8,970 nucleotides of DNA, taken from the NCBI GenBank assembly GCA_014804385.1, contig JAAUZW010000036.1:141491-150460 (forward strand). The letters are read 5' to 3'. This DNA is from Lachnospiraceae bacterium (lineage in GTDB: Bacteria > Bacillota > Clostridia > Lachnospirales > Lachnospiraceae). Position numbers and translations under genes: made by a program. Position 1 is the first letter of the stretch. Each line of letters opens with the position of its first letter. A model generated the notes under the pieces. It saw only the letters and a program-made list of their open reading frames with translations. It was not told the origin of the DNA and ran no database searches. Positions 1 through 6,235 of this stretch are shown here, in pieces.

Positions 1-232
1 GGCCTGCGAGCGCACCGTACTGGCTACGGACAACCATCGTTTTGAGTATGCCGACCGCATTCTGGGGAGCTGGCACAAAGCCGGCGTGCGACATAAAAAT
101 GATATTCAATCGCTGGATGACAGCTACCGTCGCACCAGAAGCAGCCGTCCTGTGACTACTAATAAATTTAACCAGTTTAAACAGAACGAATATGACTTTG
201 ACGCTCTTGAAAAAGAAATTTTAAGCAACTGA
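1..232 (+). CDS. DnaD-domain replication initiation protein, C-terminal part (5' end outside window)
   Basis: Frame 2 is open from the left edge to a TGA at 230-232 and gives 76 residues. The stretch RFEYADRILGSWHKAGVRH followed a few residues later by a basic linker is what the C-terminal DnaD domain (DnaB_2 type) looks like: an aromatic/acidic helix, then a W-x-x-x-G-[IV] turn, then a basic tail. The last part, NKFNQFKQNEYDFDALEKEI, matches the usual tail of clostridial DnaD-like proteins (NKFxNFxQRxYDFDxLE). DnaD proteins help remodel DNA at the origin or at stalled forks and recruit the helicase loader in Firmicutes. The next gene, 31 bases downstream in the same direction, encodes a DnaC-type loader, which fits that role. 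The N-terminal winged-helix part is outside the window, so neither the start nor the full domain set can be judged. Confidence 0.85.
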   Translation, partial: ACERTVLATDNHRFEYADRILGSWHKAGVRHKNDIQSLDDSYRRTRSSRPVTTNKFNQFKQNEYDFDALEKEILSN

Positions 233-251
233 CCTTCTGGTCTTATTGCAG

Positions 252-258
252 AAGGAGG
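252..258 (+). promoter_or_regulatory. ribosome binding site deciding the TTG start of the dnaC-like gene
   Basis: AAGGAGG is a full-strength Shine-Dalgarno sequence lying 5 bases before the TTG at 264. The in-frame TTG at 246 lies upstream of this site and has no comparable site of its own, so translation should begin at 264 rather than 246. Confidence 0.8.
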
Positions 259-263
259 CCACT

Positions 264-1235
264 TTGCCTTTAACAAACGCACAGTATGACCATATCATTC
301 GACAATACGAAGAGAAACAGCGTCAGTGCCGACGTGAGATAGAACGCCGACGCGCCCATGTATATGAGCACATCCCGCAGTACCGCGAGGTGGAAGAGGA
401 AATTGCCGCTCTAGCCGTTGCTCAGGGGAAAAAACTTCTCTTCGGAGACGATACAGCGCTCACCGAACTGCAGGGCGCGCTCGCCGCTTTGAAGGAAAAG
501 AAACGGCAGCTTCTTCTTAACGCCGGACTGGACGCAGACTATCTGGAGCCGGTCTTTTCCTGTGCCGCCTGCCAGGATACCGGCTACATCGACGGCGTAA
601 AGTGTCACTGTTTTAAACAGGCGGAAATTTCTCTTCTCTATGCGCAGTCCGGTCTTCAGACTATGCTCTCCGAAAATAACTTTACTAATCTTTCTTATGA
701 ATATTACACAGGCGAAGATCTCTCTCATTTTGAAAAAGCCGTGGAAACCTGTAAAGATTTTGTCAAAAATTTCGATTCCGACTACCACAATCTCTTTTTT
801 TATGGTACAGTGGGTACGGGAAAGTCATTCCTTTCCGGCTGTGTGGCAAAAGAACTGATCGATCAGGGACACTCTGTGATCTATTTTGGTGCGACCGGCC
901 TTTTTGAACTTTTGTCGAATACCGCCTTTGATTCCAAAAACAGGGATGAGCGGCGAACCATTTATTCTGATCTCTATCAGTGCGATCTGCTCATCATTGA
1001 CGATCTGGGAACGGAATTGACGAACCAGTTCACTGCCTCTCAGCTCTTTTCTCTCTTAAACGAGCGAAACATCGGCAGAAAGGCTACTGTCATTTCCACC
1101 AATCTGACTCTAAGGGAATTGCAGGACAGATATTCTGACCGTATTTTTTCTCGTATTACCAGTAATTTTAAGGTCTGCAAGCTCACCGGCGCAGACATCC
1201 GTATGCATCAGAAGAAATTGTCAAACAGAAAGTGA
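264..1235 (+). CDS. DnaC/IstB-type AAA+ ATPase, probable replicative helicase loader
   Basis: This is probably the loader that places the replicative helicase on DNA at initiation and restart, acting with the DnaD protein just upstream. Starting at TTG 264 the product has 323 residues and begins PLTNAQYDHI, as related clostridial proteins do. Domains in order: a charged helical N-terminal region (about 1-90), a Cys cluster CAACxxTG...CxC (Cys 100, 103, 114, 116) that is probably zinc-binding, then an ATPase core. The core has Walker A GTVGTGKS (181-188), Walker B LLIIDDLGTE (242-251), a sensor-1-like STN (278-280) and an Arg-rich RIFSRI (293-298) that could hold the arginine finger. The protein is longer than E. 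coli DnaC (about 245 residues) because of the N-terminal part and Cys cluster, as is usual in Clostridia. The stop TGA overlaps the first in-frame GTG of the next gene. An IS21 IstB helper is the main alternative; the absence of an istA neighbour and the DnaD context argue against it. Confidence 0.88.
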   Translation: MPLTNAQYDHIIRQYEEKQRQCRREIERRRAHVYEHIPQYREVEEEIAALAVAQGKKLLFGDDTALTELQGALAALKEKKRQLLLNAGLDADYLEPVFSCAACQDTGYIDGVKCHCFKQAEISLLYAQSGLQTMLSENNFTNLSYEYYTGEDLSHFEKAVETCKDFVKNFDSDYHNLFFYGTVGTGKSFLSGCVAKELIDQGHSVIYFGATGLFELLSNTAFDSKNRDERRTIYSDLYQCDLLIIDDLGTELTNQFTASQLFSLLNERNIGRKATVISTNLTLRELQDRYSDRIFSRITSNFKVCKLTGADIRMHQKKLSNRK

Positions 1236-1246
1236 GGATTCTTTTC

Positions 1247-2434
1247 ATGAACAGACGTGAGGAGAAACGAAATCTGGAAACAATACCCGTGGGCTCTCTG
1301 GGGATGATTCCTCTGAAAGGCTGCAGCAAACTTGGCGAAAAGGTGGATTACTACCTGGTAAAATGGCGTACCGAACGGGAGAGCGAGCACAAGGACTCCC
1401 TCGCCTTCTCAGGCTATCAGCGCGACACCTATATACTGGACGCCGATGTGCCCCGGTTCGGATCCGGCGAGGCGAAGGGTGTTATCAAAGAATCCGTGCG
1501 CGGTTCAGATCTCTATATCTTGGTAGATGTCGCAAACTACAGTCTCACCTACTCGCTTTGCGGTCACGAAAATCATATGTCGCCTGATGACCACTATCAG
1601 GATCTGAAGCGCATCATCGCCGCCGTGGGCGGCAAGGCAAGGCGCATCACCGTGATCATGCCTTTCCTCTATGAAAGCAGACAGCACAAACGCTCCGCCA
1701 GAGAATCTCTGGACTGCGCTCTTGCGCTTCAGGAGATGGTAGGCATGGGTGTAGACAATATCATTACCTTTGATGCACACGATCCCCGCGTGCAGAATGC
1801 GATTCCCCTGCATGGCTTTGAGACGGTGCAGCCCGCCTATCAGTTTATAAAAGGGCTTTTAAATCATGTAAAAGGTCTGCAGATTGACAACGACCATATG
1901 ATGGTCATCAGCCCGGACGAAGGTGGCATGAGCAGGGCAATCTACATCGCCAACGTGTTGGGACTCGACATGGGTATGTTCTATAAGAGAAGAGACTACA
2001 CAAAGGTCGTAAACGGTCGGAATCCGATCATCGCCCATGAATTCTTAGGCAGCAATGTGGCTGGCAAGGACATGATCATCATCGATGACATGATATCCTC
2101 CGGAGAGAGCGTCCTGGAGGTCGCTTCCGCACTCAAAGAACGCAAAGCCAACCGGATTTTCGTATTCTCTACCTTCGGCCTCTTTACCGCCGGACTGGAC
2201 AAGTTTGATAATGCCTATAAGGACGGTACGATCTGCCGGGTGCTGACCACGAACCTGATCTATCAGACGCCGGAACTGCTGAGCCGGGAATGGTATATTG
2301 ATTGCGATATGAGTAAATATATTGCCTATATCATCGACACGCTGAACCACGATACCTCCATCAGCGATCTGCTCAATCCTGTGGAACGTATCCAATCTAT
2401 TGTGGCAAAGTATCATGCCGGGGAGTTGGGATAA
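1247..2434 (+). CDS. prs: ribose-phosphate pyrophosphokinase (PRPP synthetase), long clostridial form
   Basis: The family makes phosphoribosyl pyrophosphate from ribose 5-phosphate and ATP in the cytoplasm, for purine, pyrimidine, His, Trp and NAD synthesis. The product has 395 residues from ATG 1247; an in-frame GTG at 1232 overlaps the previous stop, but GAGGA at 1234-1238 is correctly spaced for ATG 1247. Features matching the Prs family (numbered from ATG 1247): FGSGEAKG then VRGSDLYIL (about 71-92), IMPFLYESRQHKR (137-149), FDAHDPRVQNA (175-185), VISPDEGGMSRA (220-231), the catalytic flexible-loop KRR (247-249), and the phosphoribosyl loop MIIIDDMISSGES (276-288). It is about 80 residues longer than ordinary bacterial Prs (about 315), partly because of an N-terminal extension. 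The usual ribose-5-phosphate loop DTAGT is replaced by SSGES. The family is certain; exact substrate and kinetics are inferred. It is probably co-transcribed with the two upstream replication genes. Confidence 0.88.
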   Translation: MNRREEKRNLETIPVGSLGMIPLKGCSKLGEKVDYYLVKWRTERESEHKDSLAFSGYQRDTYILDADVPRFGSGEAKGVIKESVRGSDLYILVDVANYSLTYSLCGHENHMSPDDHYQDLKRIIAAVGGKARRITVIMPFLYESRQHKRSARESLDCALALQEMVGMGVDNIITFDAHDPRVQNAIPLHGFETVQPAYQFIKGLLNHVKGLQIDNDHMMVISPDEGGMSRAIYIANVLGLDMGMFYKRRDYTKVVNGRNPIIAHEFLGSNVAGKDMIIIDDMISSGESVLEVASALKERKANRIFVFSTFGLFTAGLDKFDNAYKDGTICRVLTTNLIYQTPELLSREWYIDCDMSKYIAYIIDTLNHDTSISDLLNPVERIQSIVAKYHAGELG

Positions 2435-2472
2435 TTACCCAAAAACTAAATCATTTACGAAGAGTGTAATCT

Positions 2473-2502
2473 AAAAAGCTCCCCTCAGGAGCTTTTTATT
2501 TT
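2473..2502. terminator. bidirectional rho-independent terminator between prs and the MBOAT gene
   Basis: AAAAAGCTCC (2473-2482) pairs perfectly with GGAGCTTTTT (2488-2497) around the 5-base loop CCTCA. On the plus strand the stem runs into TTTTTATTTT; on the minus strand it runs into TTTTT. It lies 38 bases after the prs stop and just beyond the stop of the convergent MBOAT gene, so it can end both transcripts. Confidence 0.9.
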
Positions 2503-2509
2503 CCTATGT

Positions 2510-4012
2510 TTAAAACTGAAAATAGATAAACTGTTGTATATCGTACACTTCTCCATAGCAGCCGTAAAGCAGGATTGCAAAGAGTAATCCCATGATTCCG
2601 ATTACCCGGAAACACCAGCCCTGTTTCAGAAAAGCATCCGCCACATCTTTACCATGATATTTATGATAATCTACCACAAACAGCAGGGCGATCGCTCCAA
2701 GCAGTATATTCATATAATTTGAAGCCACCCCCAGTTCATACAAGGAGCCGTCAAAAAGAACCGTCCAATTGTTCACACGGAACATATTGGCGAGAATATG
2801 AACTGCAGCGTCTAATTCTCCCGCACGGAAAAAGAGCCATGCAAAGCTTACCAGCAAAAAGGTGACTATTGTTTGAAACAGTTTTCTGCTAAACCGCTGT
2901 TCCGTATCTTCTTGGGCCTCTCCGATCATCTTCCGCCATTTCTGCCGCCAGTTTTTTGTCTGTTCTTTTATCTCCTCCGCCACATCCTCTATCACCTGAT
3001 AAATCCCGTTTAAAACTCCCCAGAATACAAATGCCAAAGATGCGCCATGCCACAATCCGCTCACCGCAAACACAATAAGCAGATTACCTCTTTTTCTGGT
3101 CTTTCCTTTCCGGTTGCCTCCCAGCGGAATATAGAGATAATCGCGGAACCAGCCCGAGAGAGAAATATGCCATCTTCGCCAAAATTCCTTGACGCTTCTC
3201 GCATAATACGGCGCATTAAAATTGTCCATCAGCTGAATTCCCATAAGCAGCGCCGACCCTCTGGCAATCGTGGAATATCCGTAGAAATCACAGTATATTT
3301 GTATGGAAAATAATATTGTCGCCACAACAATATAAAAACCCGGGTATGTGGCGCTGTCCTGATAAACCGTATCTACAATGATTGCCGCTCTGTCAGCAAT
3401 CACCATTTTCAAAAACAATCCATAAAGTACGAGCATCGCTCCCTTTCGTATGTTTTCATAAGAAAATGACTTCGGTGTATGAAGCTGTACAAGCAGATTT
3501 TTGGAACGCTCTATCGGCCCTGCCACAAGTTGGGGAAAGAATGATACAAAAAGCGCATATCTCAGGAAATTTTTTTCTGCATAGATATCTCCTCGATACA
3601 CATCGATCAGATATCCCAATGCCTGCAACGTATAGAAAGAGATACCCACGGGCAGCAAAATATCGTGATTCCAACTGATCTCACTAATATGAACACACGC
3701 CAGCAACCGATTTAAAAGGGAAAGCCCGAATTGGAAATACTTAAAGAATCCGAGAATTCCTAAATTCAGTAAAATGCAGATGACAAAGCATATTTTTGCT
3801 TTTCGTTTTTCTACATTCTCAAGCACTCTTCCACATAGATAGGTAAGAAAAGTACATGAAAAAAGCAGTGTTACATACAACGGATTCCACTGCATATAAA
3901 AATAGTAACTTGTAATGAGCAGCCAGATATATCGTACCTTCTTAGGCAGGCAATAATATACCAGGACCACGATCGGTAAAAAAAATAAGTATTGTGGCGT
4001 ATTAAACAGCAT
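2510..4012 (-). CDS. MBOAT-family membrane-bound O-acyltransferase (AlgI/DltB-like)
   Basis: A 500-residue polytopic membrane protein that probably transfers an acyl group, most likely acetyl, across the cytoplasmic membrane onto a surface polymer. It starts MLFNTPQYLFFLP, a typical AlgI-type N-terminus, and has many hydrophobic segments. Family blocks seen in order: LPVGISFYTLQALGYLIDVY (120-139), FFPQLVAGPIERS (158-170), QIYCDFYGYSTIARG (238-252), APYYARSVKEFWRRWHISLS (267-286), DYLYIPLGGNR (291-301) and SGLWHGAS (318-325). His322 in the last block is the conserved catalytic His of MBOAT enzymes, and His282 is the other well-conserved His. A basic, probably cytoplasmic loop lies near 340-380. 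Length is normal for the AlgI group (460-520). The start lies 24 bases after the SGNH gene stop with no terminator between, so they are one operon. The ribosome site is modest (GAGG, 12 bases from ATG). The acceptor polymer cannot be read from the sequence; no alginate or dlt genes are present. Confidence 0.92.
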   Translation of the reverse strand: MLFNTPQYLFFLPIVVLVYYCLPKKVRYIWLLITSYYFYMQWNPLYVTLLFSCTFLTYLCGRVLENVEKRKAKICFVICILLNLGILGFFKYFQFGLSLLNRLLACVHISEISWNHDILLPVGISFYTLQALGYLIDVYRGDIYAEKNFLRYALFVSFFPQLVAGPIERSKNLLVQLHTPKSFSYENIRKGAMLVLYGLFLKMVIADRAAIIVDTVYQDSATYPGFYIVVATILFSIQIYCDFYGYSTIARGSALLMGIQLMDNFNAPYYARSVKEFWRRWHISLSGWFRDYLYIPLGGNRKGKTRKRGNLLIVFAVSGLWHGASLAFVFWGVLNGIYQVIEDVAEEIKEQTKNWRQKWRKMIGEAQEDTEQRFSRKLFQTIVTFLLVSFAWLFFRAGELDAAVHILANMFRVNNWTVLFDGSLYELGVASNYMNILLGAIALLFVVDYHKYHGKDVADAFLKQGWCFRVIGIMGLLFAILLYGCYGEVYDIQQFIYFQF

Positions 4013-4036
4013 TGTTTAGTTCATCCTCATCGGTTT

Positions 4037-5353
4037 CTAGTAATTGATCTCCATTGTCTGTATTTCTCCGGAAGAGCCTTTCACCCTTGCAGTAATGGTA
4101 CAAATCCCTTGCTCTTCCTGCGGCACCGCAAATTCTTTATTTGTATCAAAATCCTGAACACTGTACGGCTCCCCCTCATTCGGTGCCAAAATGATACTGT
4201 ATTCCAGTTCAGAATCACGATTGGAGGCAATCCACATCGTTCTTGCCTCTTCAGAATTCCTGTAATATATTCCATATATGGCAGGCGCCATTTCTTTCAG
4301 CTTCTCTTCATAGGAAGCGTAAAAATATTTATCGTTTTCCGCCTCCTCCCCTGATACCACTTCATAGAAAAAGGGCGTGAACACTGCAGCTCCATAACTG
4401 TTCAAATGCCCCTCATCACGAAAATGCTGATTTTGTTGAAACGAAAGATACTGTTCTCTTACCAGATTAAAATCATAAAATGATATCTCATATTCTTCCG
4501 CTATTTTCCGAACCTCATCTATGTAATTATCATAATCTTCCGTACTGATCAACTGTAAATCATTTAAGGGAGCAATAAACAATGTGATCGGTATGTCTTT
4601 ACGTCGGCAATATTCAATTACTTTGCGGCAATATTGCTTGCTCTTTTCTCCCATGGAATCTTCTGTCAAGACATAGTCCTGTTCATAACATCTGGCACGT
4701 TCCGGATATACTCTTGTAGTATACTCAAAGCCACGTGGCATATACTCGGTATATGCATTTTCATCTTGATGATATTGAAATGCCAGATATTCATCTTCCT
4801 TTTTATATGCGGTTACCTGTCTTACATACTCCCAGTCTCCCAATTGTGTACGGTATCTTGTAAACGGGAAGATATTGTCGAAAAATTTATCCAATCCGCC
4901 GTTTGATATCATATATTCTATTTTATTAAAGGACAGTTCCATAAAGTCAGTATTATCCCAATTGCGATAATAGTCATTATTTATCGTCTTATCATTCACA
5001 CTGCATGCATAGTACACTTCCAAATACACGTGTGACAATTCATTATCCTGAACGGCCTCCTTCAGTAAATAAAATGCTCCATTCAATGGCTGTGCGGGTG
5101 TTGCCAAATTAAAATTATACTGCCCACTTAATTCATCTAAAATCCGGGGATCAATATCACAATATACATGCGATGTTCCCACACAAAGATTATCGATTTT
5201 TCCACGATCCTCATAATAACTATGCCATAAGATACGATGCCAAGCGTATGTTTTGCTTGCTTCCACATACAAATAATTCAATCCATGCACAATCCCCACA
5301 AAAACAAGGATCGCCGCCAAAACTTCTATCCCTTTTCTTATGATCCGCCCCAC
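4037..5353 (-). CDS. membrane-anchored SGNH-hydrolase-like protein, partner of the MBOAT acyltransferase (DltD/AlgX-like role)
   Basis: A 438-residue protein with a basic N-terminus (MGRIIRKG) and one hydrophobic segment (about 8-28), so probably a signal anchor with the body outside the cell. The SGNH fold is indicated by block I VGTSHVYCDIDP (58-69, nucleophile Ser61) and block V RDEGHLNSYGA (312-322, Asp313 and His316 as the catalytic pair). A PLND stretch (262-265) may be block III. In operons of this layout (DltB/DltD, AlgI/AlgJ or AlgX, PatA/PatB) the SGNH partner takes the acyl group delivered by the MBOAT protein and places it on the polymer; applying that here is inference. After the SGNH part, residues about 340-438 are predicted mostly beta and may be a small polymer-binding domain, unidentified. 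The start is GTG, chosen because AGGAG lies 7 bases upstream. The gene is clearly AT-richer than prs and the 846-residue gene, so transfer is possible. Confidence 0.8.
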   Translation of the reverse strand: MGRIIRKGIEVLAAILVFVGIVHGLNYLYVEASKTYAWHRILWHSYYEDRGKIDNLCVGTSHVYCDIDPRILDELSGQYNFNLATPAQPLNGAFYLLKEAVQDNELSHVYLEVYYACSVNDKTINNDYYRNWDNTDFMELSFNKIEYMISNGGLDKFFDNIFPFTRYRTQLGDWEYVRQVTAYKKEDEYLAFQYHQDENAYTEYMPRGFEYTTRVYPERARCYEQDYVLTEDSMGEKSKQYCRKVIEYCRRKDIPITLFIAPLNDLQLISTEDYDNYIDEVRKIAEEYEISFYDFNLVREQYLSFQQNQHFRDEGHLNSYGAAVFTPFFYEVVSGEEAENDKYFYASYEEKLKEMAPAIYGIYYRNSEEARTMWIASNRDSELEYSIILAPNEGEPYSVQDFDTNKEFAVPQEEQGICTITARVKGSSGEIQTMEINY

Positions 5354-5360
5354 CTATGAT

Positions 5361-5365
5361 CTCCT
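5361..5365 (-). promoter_or_regulatory. ribosome binding site supporting the GTG start of the SGNH gene
   Basis: On the minus strand AGGAG is followed by 7 bases (ATCATAG) and then GTG at 5353-5351. No ATG is suitably placed in this frame, so the GTG start is the best supported. Confidence 0.75.
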
Positions 5366-5416
5366 GTCATCCTAATTCTATAATTATGGTCTATATTTTT
5401 ATATTTTCATATTTAT

Positions 5417-5444
5417 AGTATATATTTCCATTTTTATATGTCAA
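5417..5444 (-). promoter_or_regulatory. sigma-70/SigA-type promoter of the SGNH-MBOAT operon
   Basis: On the minus strand a perfect -35 TTGACA (5439-5444) is followed by a 16-base spacer and the -10 TATACT (5417-5422, five of six consensus bases). Transcription would start near 5410, leaving an AT-rich leader of about 57 bases before the GTG start. Confidence 0.7.
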
Positions 5445-5501
5445 TAGTCTGTTGAATATATACAGTTTATAAGTTTAACCTGGACACGAGCTTCTTAAAT
5501 A

Positions 5502-5529
5502 TTGACATCCTTCTCATTTTGCGTATAAT
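5502..5529 (+). promoter_or_regulatory. sigma-70/SigA-type promoter of queT
   Basis: A perfect -35 TTGACA (5502-5507) and perfect -10 TATAAT (5524-5529) are separated by 16 bases. Transcription should start near 5536, giving a leader of about 107 bases that contains a small hairpin and the preQ1-like element. A consensus promoter fits a gene controlled mainly after transcription begins. Confidence 0.85.
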
Positions 5530-5553
5530 AAATTTTTGAGAAAGTTTCTACGC

Positions 5554-5567
5554 TGTGCTATTGCACA
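5554..5567 (+). other. small hairpin in the queT leader
   Basis: TGTGC and GCACA pair perfectly around the loop TATT. It lies about 20 bases after the predicted transcription start and 22 bases before the preQ1-like stem. No T-run follows, so it is not a terminator. It may only stabilise the 5' end of the transcript; no known motif is recognised. Confidence 0.4.
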
Positions 5568-5589
5568 CGATGACGCCTTCCCTATACAC

Positions 5590-5632
5590 GGTGAGTTCGA
5601 AACCTTCCTCACCTAAAACAAAACTAAAGGAG
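5590..5632 (+). promoter_or_regulatory. probable preQ1-class riboswitch overlapping the queT ribosome binding site
   Basis: A 6-bp stem GGTGAG (5590-5595) with CTCACC (5608-5613) closes a 12-base loop that begins TTC and ends in C5607. Next comes an A-rich tail TAAAACAAAACTAA (5614-5627) that runs straight into the ribosome site AAAGGAG (5626-5632). A short stem, a loop ending in C next to the 3' strand, and an A-rich ACTAA-type tail joined to the ribosome site are the hallmarks of the preQ1-I aptamer. It sits 10 bases before a QueT-family gene, the usual target. Ligand binding would hide the ribosome site and lower translation of the transporter. The loop departs from the commonest preQ1-I loop: the clearest pseudoknot pairing is CCTT (5603-5606) with AAGG (5627-5630). 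The exact class is therefore less sure than the element itself. Confidence 0.68.
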
Positions 5633-5642
5633 ACAACTAAAT

Positions 5643-6182
5643 ATGAAAACACAAAACACAAAGACGGTTTCCGCAGAAACCGCCCACTCTCGTACGCTTT
5701 TCATAGCGCACGCGGCTATGATCGCCACACTCTACATTGTACTCACCTTCGTGGCAAACGCCTTCGGACTGGCTAATTACGCCGTGCAGGTTCGATTTTC
5801 AGAGGCACTCACCATCCTTCCCTATTTCACACCAGCTGCCATCCCCGGGCTTTACATTGGCTGTCTGCTGAGCAATATCCTGACCGGCTGTGCCCTGCCC
5901 GATATCCTTTTCGGCAGTCTCGCCACATTACTTGGCGCGCTGGGCACCTATGCTCTGCGCAGATGGAAATGGTGCGCGCCCATCTGCCCTATTATCGCCA
6001 ACACGATCATTGTTCCTCTGGTACTTGTCTACGGGTACGGTCTGCTGATTGAGGGCATGTCCCTGATCCAGTGTCTCGGCTTCTACTGCCTGACCGTAGG
6101 TGCGGGGGAGGTCATTTCCTGCGGGATTCTTGGGATGATTTTACTGACCGTACTGGAAAAATACAAAGGGCGCATCTTTTAG
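5643..6182 (+). CDS. queT: QueT-family queuosine precursor transporter
   Basis: A 179-residue membrane protein that probably imports a precursor of the tRNA base queuosine (preQ0, preQ1 or queuine) as the substrate-binding subunit of an ECF-type transporter; the energising EcfA/EcfT subunits are not in this window. After a polar N-terminus (1-18) it has about five or six hydrophobic segments. QueT family signatures seen are VQVRFSEALTILPYFTPAAI (48-67), then PGLYIGCLLSN (68-78), PDILFGSLATLLGA (86-99), PIIANTIIVPL (116-126) and VGAGEVISCGILG (152-164). Length is normal for the family (about 160-180). The start ATG has AAAGGAG 10 bases upstream, part of the preQ1-like leader, which supports a queuosine-related role. 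It has its own consensus promoter and no downstream partner, as the next gene is convergent. Confidence 0.9.
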   Translation: MKTQNTKTVSAETAHSRTLFIAHAAMIATLYIVLTFVANAFGLANYAVQVRFSEALTILPYFTPAAIPGLYIGCLLSNILTGCALPDILFGSLATLLGALGTYALRRWKWCAPICPIIANTIIVPLVLVYGYGLLIEGMSLIQCLGFYCLTVGAGEVISCGILGMILLTVLEKYKGRIF

Positions 6183-6203
6183 ACGCGCCCTGAAATCTTT
6201 TTT
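6167..6203. terminator. bidirectional terminator overlapping the end of queT
   Basis: AGGGCGC (6167-6173) pairs with GCGCCCT (6185-6191) around an 11-base loop that contains the queT stop codon TAG (6180-6182). On the plus strand TCTTTTTT follows after a few bases (6196-6203). On the minus strand the same stem is followed by TTTGTATTTTT, so it can also end the transcript of the convergent gene that stops at 6236. A second, weaker stem AATCT/AGATT (6194-6198 and 6205-6209) lies beside it. Confidence 0.8.
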
Positions 6204-6235
6204 CAGATTCTTCTCTGATCTGGTCTTCCCCAACC

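Noticed and set aside
246..263. Longer dnaC-like protein starting at TTG 246
   Set aside because: The only good ribosome site (AAGGAGG, 252-258) lies downstream of this codon and serves TTG 264; the extra six residues are not typical of the family.
264..1235. IstB helper ATPase of an IS21 element
   Set aside because: No istA transposase or inverted repeats are present, and a DnaD-like gene lies directly upstream; the Cys cluster is typical of the clostridial loader.
2510..5353. Part of a dlt (D-alanylation) operon
   Set aside because: No dltA or dltC, the gene order differs, and the SGNH protein has GTSH rather than a clear DltD sequence; only the general role is similar.
4037..5353. Antisense or plus-strand open frames inside the minus-strand genes (for example 3992-4354 and 4634-4906)
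   Set aside because: They lack ribosome sites and family resemblance and lie opposite well-supported genes.
5474..5499. Inverted repeat TTTAA...TTAAA between the divergent promoters, possible operator
   Set aside because: Only five bases per arm in an AT-rich region; expected by chance.
5555..5776. Open frame crossing the queT leader, possible leader peptide
   Set aside because: It overlaps the riboswitch-like element and the start of queT in another frame, begins without a ribosome site, and its sequence reads as a frame shadow.
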